From Marsupella aquatica (Eukaryota; Marchantiophyta), in assembly GCA_973895155.1 (NCBI GenBank), contig OZ316891.1, positions 16,740,001 to 16,804,000 of the forward strand: a stretch of 64,000 nucleotides of DNA. The letters are read 5' to 3'. The notes under the pieces were generated by a model. The model searched no databases and was not told where the DNA came from. It saw nothing but the letters and a program-made list of their open reading frames with translations. Below are positions 55,985-64,000 of this stretch, in pieces (within the stretch, counting starts at the first letter, position 1; the number at the start of each line of letters is the position of its first letter). Made by a program: the position numbers and the translations under genes.

Positions 55985-58150
55985 TTGACTGCTATGTGGG
56001 CCTCCTCTGCATCCCTCAGCTCCCGCTTCCACTTCTCCCTTTCCTTGACCGCATCGGCCAACTCCCCCTGGGTCCAAGTCAGTTTATCCTTGATAATCTG
56101 ATTATTAGACTGAGCGGTATCCAATTGCCCTTGCATGATGTTTAGCTCATGCCGCTTAATCCACAGCTCATCTTGGGCTTTCTTGGCAGCCTTCAGGTCT
56201 TCTGCCTTGGCTACCTTCTCTCTAAGCCGTCGGATGACCTCGTCCTTCTTTCTTCTCTCCAAAGCCATCGCTTCTTCCAATCGGCGTTTCTCCAACATCT
56301 CCCTCTGGAAAAAAGGTCCCTGCTCCAACTCCTCCCCAAAGATGTTGAGCGCAAGTTCCCCACACATCTCCCCGTACTCCATGGCTCTTTCTTTAGCATA
56401 GGTGGAGTGAGTAGAAGTCATCGGCATCAACCACCGTGGCCTTTGTTCCCAAGTCGCCTTTCGTATTTCTTCTATCGTGGCTGGAGGGCTGCCCCGTCTT
56501 TCTGCAAGCCGCCGGATGTCTTCTGGCCATTCTCCCCCAAGTAAATCCTTCTCCCTAGCCGGGGTTGCCTCCTCTTCTTCCCTGAGTCGGTCCTGAAACT
56601 CCTGTGCCGTCTGCTTTATTCTGTCAAAGCTTGGGGGGAGCGACATCTGGTGGGGGAGACTCGGGGCTGCTCTGCTGGGTGGGGTCCCCTCAAACTACTC
56701 TTGGAAGCGTGGGGATGAAGCGGCCACAGGTCCTTATTCCTGGGACATGATGGTCCAACCCATAGCTGGAGTCATCATTGCCGTAGTCCTCCACCACCTC
56801 CTCCCCAACTTGGACTAACAACTCCCCTTGCTGCTCTCCTGGTCTTGCTGTGAACATGGCTTCCTTCCGATCATAGCTCACAGGTCCTAGTTCCTCCTCC
56901 GGCTTCCAGGCTGTCTTCTCCCTCCACTTACAGCAAACAGGAGCTTTAGGCTGCTTTCCCTCGGCTTCGGGACTCGAGGCTCCTACATACATTCTAACCC
57001 CCGGCTCATGTTCCGGCCTCCTTCTTTCCTTGGCTTCGGTAAAGGGGTTTTCCTTCATGAGTCGGCTTAAGCCGACCTCTGAAGGAGTGTCCTGTACCTG
57101 TGCCATTGCCGTTGCCATTCTCTTTTCCTTCTCCAGCAATTTCAGTAGATTCTGCATGCCTGGTTGCTGCATCGGCAAGTCCTCCGTCCTTGGCCTAAAC
57201 ACCTGCTTGATTGTAGGGCTGTCGGGCTGGTTTGGTTTCTCTATTGCCTGCCTCTATTTTGGAACCTCCTCTGGTGCCCTTGCCTGCAGTGGAAGTATCG
57301 GGGTAAAGATCTGACTTTGGGCATACCGGCACAACAGCGGATGTGATAGCCAAGCCGGGACACACTTCCCATGCCAATGGCCTGCTGTTCCTCCTTCAAG
57401 ATCTTCTTCAGTTGGGTGAGGAGGTACCCGTTGTAGTCCCGGCTTGGGTCTAGCCTCTCTGCCAGGTATACTTGTGCCTTGCCGATCTCTGCCCTTGGCA
57501 AGTTGCAGTGCATGGTGACCCGCAAGAAATCAATCATTTCTCCGATGTGCGTGTTGGTGCAGGTGTTTTGAAAGAAGCCATTCTTTGTTGATGGCCCTGG
57601 AAACGACCAGAACTCCTTGTCTAGCAAGGTCTTCCAAGTATCTACTTTGGTCTTATTGCCCATCGGCAAGCCAAACACTTCGGCAATCACCCGGGGAGTG
57701 AGATGGAAATCCTTCCCATACACCCTTGTGGAATCGGTCTTGGGCTCCCAAGATCCCACAAATTCTAATAAGTTTGAATCCGGCACCTCCGGCTTCAGCC
57801 ATGGTAATTTCACGAAGGCTTCCAAGCCAGATCTGGCCATGAAGCCCTGGTACTTCTGAGTCTGCATAGCCGTAAAGCATGCATCCTCTTCTTGTGCAAA
57901 GTGTAATTGCACTTCCTCGGGGAAGTGTCATCTCTTGTTGGAACGGCATTGATGGGGTCGACCTCCTCTTCTTCGGCTTCTCCCTGCCTCCTACTTCCCT
58001 GCTCGGCTGGCTTCCTGGGTGCCGCCGACCTCGTTCTCCTTGCAGAGGTGGTCTCTTCGTTGGCGTTCCCTTTTCTCTTCATAGCTGCTATCGTGGATGT
58101 TTCTCCGAGGATGGTTGCCTTTGTCCACCCCTCCGTGCTACCCTTCAACT
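55976..58150 (-). pseudogene. N-terminal piece of the interrupted coiled-coil ORF (piece 1 of 3)
   Basis: Read on the minus strand in three successive frames. 58150-57810 gives a basic, low-complexity start (MKRKGNANEETTSARRTRSA). 57912-57241 gives a globular domain (YQGFMARSGLEAFVKLPWLK; LLEFVGSWEPK; YGKDFHLTPRVIAEVFGLPM) that resembles the domain of putative plant transposon proteins near gypsy elements. 57202-56690 gives a linker. 56646-55976 gives a long charged coiled coil (REMLEKRRLEEAMALERRKK; KLTWTQGELADAVKEREKWK) cut by the MULE. At least two frame shifts separate the parts. It is probably the gag-like or accessory ORF of an old LTR element rather than a host gene. Confidence 0.6.
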
Positions 58151-59560
58151 CCTAGTGTATGTCGTTGCAGCGGTTGATGGCTTCCCAGATGCCGACTATT
58201 CTGTTCTCACAAAACAGAAGGTCGTCGAGTTCGTCACCAGTAGGTGTCCACGGGAATTCAACCATGATGAGTTCTCCTCCTAAGAAGGTGGACTTCTGCA
58301 GCTCCCACAGTCAAGCGAGCTCCTGCCATTCTCAAACAGCTCTCTCCAATCTTCGTCCTCGTAGGTCCCAATGTACTTAGTTGCCCGTTCTAACAGGCAT
58401 CCCCAAAAATGAGCAGTTTGATTGACGTTGCTCATACCCTTCTTTGAATTGATAGTCGGTATCTGCTCCCGCCCCAAGTGCTTGCCTAAGCAACTGACAG
58501 TAGTTGGCTTCACGTAGTCATCTGCTTAGTTCGTGCTTGCAATTGAGCCTTCATTCCTTGCGATCAATCCTTACCCCCATCTTGCCTGTTCTTCCTTCCC
58601 GTTAGTTACCCATAGCCACCGGTACTTAGCGCGCCCTAACCCTAATCGTGTTCCCTCCCCCGGCGTCCTTACTTCCGGCCTCGGCTCGGGTTCCATAGCT
58701 ACCCTCAATTGTTTATATTTTTCTTGTTTTTTGTTACTATACTAATGTGTTTCCAGGGTACACTCCTGATTTTTACCATTTAAACTGGCCTAGTGATTCC
58801 TGGCTAGGCATCACAGAAGGGTGAGGGGTACAAGCAACAGCAAGCGACCAAGTGCAGGCATTCAGATCAACTAATAGGTGATTTTCTCCTCTTCCCTTCC
58901 TGACTTCCTTTCTTTAGTCTCTGCATGTAGAATGCCATGAGTTCTTTCAGACAATATCTTGCCATTTAATGATTGACTATTTGTGGTGCTTTCAGGGTTT
59001 ATGTCCATTGCGAGGACAGTGCATTGTTGACGAGAGACAACATTTGGGTTTGCGTTGTGGTCCAAGCCTGGTGGTCTGTTGTTGGTGGGCTCACTTCCCC
59101 ACCCATTGTGAGAAAGCTGGAGGTCTCCAGTTCATGTGGGAGGTAAAGAATTCCCTCTCGCACTTCTCTCTCCCCTAGATAAAATGCTATGGGTTGTCAT
59201 TGTGTGCTGCCATCTTAGGTTCTCTTCTGTGACAATCCTTGCTACTGTCATCTGTGTAGGTAAAATGTAGTCAATGACAACTCGCAAGCATTGGTGACAG
59301 TCTTTGGGCATTTGGGGTGCAGGACCAAGCTTTGGCAATCCGTTTTCTCTAAAGGTGAAGGAGCAACAGTGGAAGGTCCAAAGTTTAGCCGCTAGGTAAC
59401 TATTCCTCTCCTATCCTCTTTCTTCAATTTCTCATCGGAGATCAATTGTTGTGCTTTATTGTGATGAGAGGTAGCCATCATAGTTGACAGTTTGTTGTGC
59501 TTTGAACATTTAGCTACAATTTTCACCTCATTATTTATGGTTCCATTTATTTTGTATGCA
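58151..59560. other. No recognised gene; possible exon-like fragments
   Basis: Short open frames have no recognised domain. A segment near 58996-59142, bounded by TTTCAG and GTAAAG, could be an exon of the decayed locus that follows, but there is no product to support it. Confidence 0.3.
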
Positions 59561-60660
59561 CAGGTAACACTCATTGTTGATTTTAAGACCGTCAATACTT
59601 CTGAGAAGCTACACGGGACATCAAAGAAGCAACATTGACTGGACGTTCATTCTGGGTGCGGGTCTCAATTTTGGCAGTCTATTGGTGGAGGGGCCAGAGT
59701 GACAGAGCAAGTGGAAGTGGGGAGTTCAGCTTTGCGGTAACATGTCCTTCCCTTTCTTTTGTTTGTGAAGTGCAAATTGTGACCAGTTTTATTGCAGCGT
59801 ATATCTCCTTGTGTGAAAGTGTCTTTTGTATCTGGAGGTAACACTTGATGTTGATTTGACGAACGTGGTCAGTTCAGACAAGTTAGACGGGACGTCAAAG
59901 AAGGTCGAGAAGGTTGGTGGATGGGCCATAGTGGCAGCAAGTGGGCGTGCGGAGCTCAGCTTTGCGGTAACATTTCCTCTCCCCTTTTCGTCTATGAAGT
60001 TAAATTGCTAATCCATTTCATCTGCCCTTATTTGTAGATGACAGTATTTTGTGCTTTCAGGTTTCCTCTCCATTTTCACACTCCTCCTTTCACTAACACA
60101 TATAATCCTGTCAGTTTGTGTTGACAGCAACTCAAGACAACGGCAACTGCACCACTTCAAAGGGCAACAGGAGGAGGTACTAGGCCAGGGTTACTTCAGG
60201 TAACCATCACCATTCTTCACAGATGCTATCCTTCCCTCTTCGGTGACATTTTTTTTTTCAGGGTTTCCTTTCTGTTTTGACACTCCCAAGTTTTACCTGC
60301 GCAGATACTGTTACTTTGCTACGAGCAATCTCGTAATCAGTGTGGGAATCTACAACAAGGTCGACACTCAAAAGGGCGTTAGGCCGACAACAACTGTTAC
60401 ATAAGAAAGTTTACCTTTCCGGTGAGCACTCCCGTACCCATTTTTTTAATTGTTGGAGCGTTGGACATGAAATGCTTTGAGTTCATTGTGATAGGATGTA
60501 GCCGTCTTGGGTGCTAGTTTGTTTTTCTTTAATTGAAGGGTTTCTCTTGTTGTTTAATGTCCCATGATGTCTTTTGTTTATGCAAGTAACACTCGATGTT
60601 GATTTGAAGAACTTCTGAGAAGTTCGACAGGATCAATATCAAAGAAGGTCAAGACTGAAA
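59561..60660 (+). repeat. Repeated exon-like cassettes
   Basis: A block GTAACACT(C/T)(A/G)(T/A)TGTTGATTT...TCAAAGAAG of about 62-66 bases occurs at 59564-59629, 59838-59903 and 60586-60647. A second block ending CAGCTTTGCGGTAACAT occurs at 59691-59742 and 59922-59972. The first two copies of each are 231-274 bases apart. Each is followed by T/C-rich sequence, and GTAAC/GTAAA at the ends looks like splice donors. They may be duplicated short exons of a decayed gene or of a repeat family. Translations are short and unrecognised. Confidence 0.55.
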
Positions 60661-60869
60661 AGGTAAACACAAGAAGCTCACCATATGGATATCACCTAAC
60701 TTGGAACTTTTGCAGTCCCTCACAATGTACGCTAGTTGTGTGCTATTTTGCCTTATTGTTAGCCGGGTTCTTTACATTGAGTCTGACAAATTTCCTTCTG
60801 TTTGAAGGTGATCGCAGGATCAAGCACCTTTTGTTTTGTGCACAAGGTGAGACTCGGGCTACTGCAGCC

Positions 60870-61277
60870 ATGGTGTCAACACGCTCTCAGACTTTGGCTG
60901 CCCTCCAAGCTAAGGAACTCAGATTGAAAGAGAGATTGGAATATATGGGCATTCTAAAAGGACCCATTCTATGTTTGTTTGGCTGTGTACCTCCTCGTTT
61001 GTTGACTAGGCGCACTCTTTGGAGTAAGAGGGTCAACCCGACAGCGATTTTGTTCTTCAGATTGGTAGATGGTGTGCAGGGCGAGATGATCACCGGGGGT
61101 TGTCTCCATCCCCATTCCCTTAGGTGTTTGGCTTGTGATGTGCACCCCGATGCAGATATCAATCATGATTGGGCCTTCAAAGAAAAGCGCGCCCAAAAGT
61201 TGTGCCGATTGTGGCACACTGACCTGTATGTGAATGGTACTGGTATCATTAGTGATACAGCCCCCGCAAAGGCTTAG
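60870..61277 (+). CDS. Small hypothetical protein (135 residues)
   Basis: From ATG at 60870: MVSTRSQTLAALQAKELRLK, then a Leu/Arg-rich part, a central segment with LFGCVPPRLLTRRTLW and a His/Cys-bearing part (GCLHPHSLRCLACDVHPDAD). The opening MVSTRSQ resembles the starts of plant gypsy gag proteins (compare MPVTRSQ at 30022), so it may be a decayed gag or accessory frame. It has no recognised domain and weak support as a gene. Confidence 0.35.
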   Translation: MVSTRSQTLAALQAKELRLKERLEYMGILKGPILCLFGCVPPRLLTRRTLWSKRVNPTAILFFRLVDGVQGEMITGGCLHPHSLRCLACDVHPDADINHDWAFKEKRAQKLCRLWHTDLYVNGTGIISDTAPAKA

Positions 61278-62663
61278 GCTCAATTAGTGTACTCCAATCG
61301 GATTTTGTATATTTTGGCATGTGATCGACTCAAGATCGATTACATTAGTGTCTTGCACAATACTAGACCAGTAGGACTAGGTGGGGTGTAGCGAGCCATC
61401 TGGTTTTTATGGAAATGACCCCTAGTAGTCACCTGTCAATAGCGGTGTGCTAGTTGGCACCAAACATTTTGTAAACATAATTTATATAACTATACAGTCA
61501 GTGAATTTGTATTGAAGTAGCCATCAGTCTCAAGAGTCTGAGTTTCCAACTCAATGGGAAACAATGATGATGAGCGTGCGGAATTTTGTAAAGCAAAATT
61601 TTGACTGTGGCAACATCCGGAAAAGTTCCTATGACCAGTAGTGCTTGCTCTACTTCAACTTGACAAACTTGGGATGATCTGCAGGTGTGGTACTAAGCAC
61701 CGGAGGTCGGACGGCCAATAGCAAAGACATGACCAAAGCTTCACCTACAAAATTCACTGGTACGTTCCGCAACAGTGATTTATTTAGAGTTGAATAGGAA
61801 ATTATTTAGGGTTGTTTCTTGGTTCTACAGTTATTTTATCAGGTGGAATGTGCTTTGGCGAACAGGGCTTGTGTTTGTAAAGGTAAAGCATGATTTTGGT
61901 TTTGTCATTTCTGCTATAGACATAGGAATTGCTTGCAAGGCCCATTGAATTCAAGGAGACCATTGAGGAGTGACTGCCTCAATGGAGGCTGCTGGATTTC
62001 ATCGTTGGCAGTCTAGCGCTCTTTGAAGGAGAAGCAGGTTGCCTGTGAGGGGGGGGGGGGCTTGGAACTGACACCCAATGGCAATGAGTGCTTAGAGCCA
62101 TTGAGTCATAGTTGTTGGGTGGTCCTGGTTAGGAGCTTTGGAATGAATCTGTTCCATCCGAGTGTGTCTGTGAGTAAATTGGAGACTGTCCACCATACAT
62201 GTTGAGGAGATTGATTGGAGTGTAGGGCCTAGCCTCGACTGCACATGGACCAAGCACATAGAGAAGCTACGATCAATGGGACAAGCTTAAACGGGACAAG
62301 CTTAAACTAACCATGTGCAAATCCCAATCTCCCTTGTGCTTACACTGAAACTGGAGTCCTTGCATGCAAAGGGTACAACCCTTCCCACCCAAAAGGAGAA
62401 AGGTGCAATGGATCTTGAACTTGGCAATGATCACGAGAAATGGCCGGGATGGGGCAAGGCCCTTGTGGGATTGGTCCAGTGAATGTGGTCTCAACAGGTG
62501 GGCTGCTTTAGGTCAGTCTTTGTTAGAAACCCCATTTCTGCCACTCCTAGCTTGCTGGTCTGTCTGAGATGTTTAAATAACTTACTTCGGTGATTTCTAA
62601 TCGAAATCATCATAGTTTTTGAGTCGACGTTCATGCTCCTTTTGTCTTCTGAAATGTTTGCAG
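61278..62663. other. No recognised gene
   Basis: AT-rich sequence with a run of 13 G or G-rich bases near 62049-62061. Short open frames on both strands are not supported. An exon may begin after TTTGCAG at 62663. Confidence 0.35.
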
Positions 62664-63721
62664 GCCCGTGGGAGGTGGATGTAGAGTCGTCAGAGTGTTT
62701 CACAACATGCCCTCTGCCACTGTATTTCAAGTAGCCTCAGAGTCCGGAGAACAAAAACCGGTGTCCTCATATAGTTATAGGAAAGGGGAAACCTTCGCAG
62801 ATGCCAGACAGAAGTTGGCGGCACACTTTGATTTTGAGTTCCAATTCATAGATGTCAATCTATCTAGTAGGATGCGTGAGTCATGGGAGGTAGTAAATTC
62901 CTTAGAGGATTGTGGGGGAAAAGTGATCATCATCCCCAAAAACCCCAGGGATGCTGCAAACTTGCCTATCCAAAGTAAGGCGGTTATGTCGCAACAAGTC
63001 CTTGGAAGCAGCAATGCCTCCAATGGGCCTGATATCACAATAAGTGATGATCTTGCTTGGGATCGTGCTGGTTCTCCCATATTGGAAGAACCCCCACTTG
63101 AACAGTCAACACCAGACTATGTTGGCCCATTGGAGGAAGCCCGGGAGGAAGCTGACCCCCAGGTCACTTTGGAGTCGGAGTTAATGACCAATGAATTAAA
63201 GAGGACGTGGTCTTCATGTGTAGAAAAGTTTAAGGATCATATGGAGTCAATACAATGCGCTCACCACAAGTGGAGGGTGAAAACCTGGGACAAAGACAAT
63301 GTGCCATGTGGACACATTGAATGTTGCGAGTGTGACACTCGCCATGATGGGTCAGCAAAGGGTTTGATGGATAAGACATCCATCAATAATGCCTTCACCA
63401 ACTTCAAAAAGAAGCATCTGATTTCATCAAAGCATGTCGCCCGTGTGGCATCTAATAGGGGTGAGAGGCTGCACTCTAAGGAGGTTGCACGGAGGGCTCA
63501 AGCAAATACATTGACTGATCGAGCTATACTTGAGCAACACCTAAAGATTTTGCACAAGGTTAATGAGTCTCAAACTGTCGGGAGAGAGACTTTTACAGTT
63601 TTAGGTGATGTGGAGAAGGACCCCTTGGAGTTACACAAATTCAAACTTTTGTGCAATTTCTGTTCAGAGCACCTTGTGCTCATTCCAAAACAACGGAATT
63701 TGGAGCCCAATCTTGAAAGTC
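62664..63721 (+). CDS. Zinc-finger protein exon, truncated by an inverted gypsy LTR
   Basis: The frame is open from a splice-acceptor-like TTTGCAG at 62657-62663 to the LTR border. The first 100 residues look globular (HNMPSATVFQV; KGETFADARQKLAAHFDFEF). A linker is rich in Glu/Pro. A zinc-finger-like segment has CGHIECCECDTRHDG followed by FKKKHLISSKH, giving C-x2-C...H-x5-H. Near the end a second C-x2-C (LLCNFCSEHLVL) starts a similar finger, but its expected His pair is missing because the frame runs into LTR sequence at 63722. A transposon-derived or BED/C2H2-like DNA-binding protein is likely. There is no start codon in this exon, so earlier exons should exist. Confidence 0.55.
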
Positions 63722-64000
63722 TGTCACGTCGTCAGCCTAGGCCTTAAGCCGGGTTTCGGCTTAGACAGGCACATCCTTCGTCAAAATGAGGGTTCGGGCA
63801 GGGAGGGATGCACGGAATGCACCTAACTCACGTAAACTAGCACTAAGTGTGCCTATTGTCATATACGGACACCTCCTAGGTATGGTTTGTGTTCCGCCGC
63901 CGAAACGTACCTCAGTCGATAGCAGGATTGACCCCGGCTTACGTGCTTCTAAGCCTTCGTGTTGTCCGCCTTCGATCCGGATTCGATGATATAGGTACTC
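63722..64000 (-). repeat. Start of a third giant-gypsy LTR, inverted, cut by the window end
   Basis: TGTCACGTCGTCAGCCTAGG and the rest to 64000 are the reverse complement of the ends of both LTRs (29892 and 44389 backwards) with few differences. The insertion is separate from the element at 22954-44389 and in the opposite orientation. The left flank at 63717-63721 is AAGTC, so the other duplication should be found beyond the window. Confidence 0.9.

Overview
This window looks like nuclear DNA from a repeat-rich streptophyte (a land plant or charophycean alga). The evidence is a spliced ortholog of the plant Doa10-type ubiquitin ligase SUD1/CER9, GT-AG introns, and plant-type LINE, Ty3/gypsy, CACTA and Mutator-like elements. 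A charophyte such as Chara is plausible, but I cannot establish the species. The only clear host housekeeping gene is the SUD1/CER9 ortholog (6243-12502, nine exons, 1162 residues, frame kept through all eight introns). Nearly everything else is mobile DNA.

Layout. 1-2850 is a decayed LINE, followed by a small foldback repeat. 3630-4900 is a decayed copy of a DNA-methyltransferase-like gene whose better-preserved relative lies at 45-49 kb. 12.5-22.4 kb holds simple and hairpin repeats, two gypsy reverse-transcriptase relics and a CACTA relic. 22954-44389 is one Ty3/gypsy element with exact ends (5-bp target duplication TGAAG). It has very long LTRs that carry coding sequence downstream of their TATA box, and it is interrupted by three further insertions with matching duplications. 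44853-55975 is an 11.1-kb Mutator-like DNA transposon (MULE) with a 9-bp target duplication (GCCCGATTG). Both large elements landed in the same older minus-strand coiled-coil reading frame, now in three pieces (58150-55976, 44852-44390, 22953-22436). 58-64 kb holds repeated exon-like cassettes, a zinc-finger reading frame, and an inverted copy of the giant gypsy LTR that cuts that frame and runs off the window.

The most interesting object is the MULE. It carries a SWIM-type MULE transposase (plus strand), a small serine-rich reading frame, and, divergently on the minus strand, a four-exon gene for a 1062-residue protein. That protein joins a ParB/Srx-like domain (motif FDGNHR) to a beta-class DNA-methyltransferase-like fold with a clear SAM-binding motif but no canonical (D/S)PPY catalytic motif. 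Seventeen copies of a 15-bp dyad, consensus TAGCGYYNRRCGCTA, sit in this element. Every copy lies in an intron, intergenic spacer or gene tail, and none lies in an exon. A second dyad, CTYRTAYRAG, clusters at the right end. The arrangement recalls the VANDAL MULEs of Arabidopsis, whose VANC proteins bind short motifs spread through the element's non-coding DNA and remove silencing. My inference is that this MULE has a sequence-specific self-recognition (anti-silencing, marking or segregation-like) system built from a captured bacterial-type ParB-methyltransferase.
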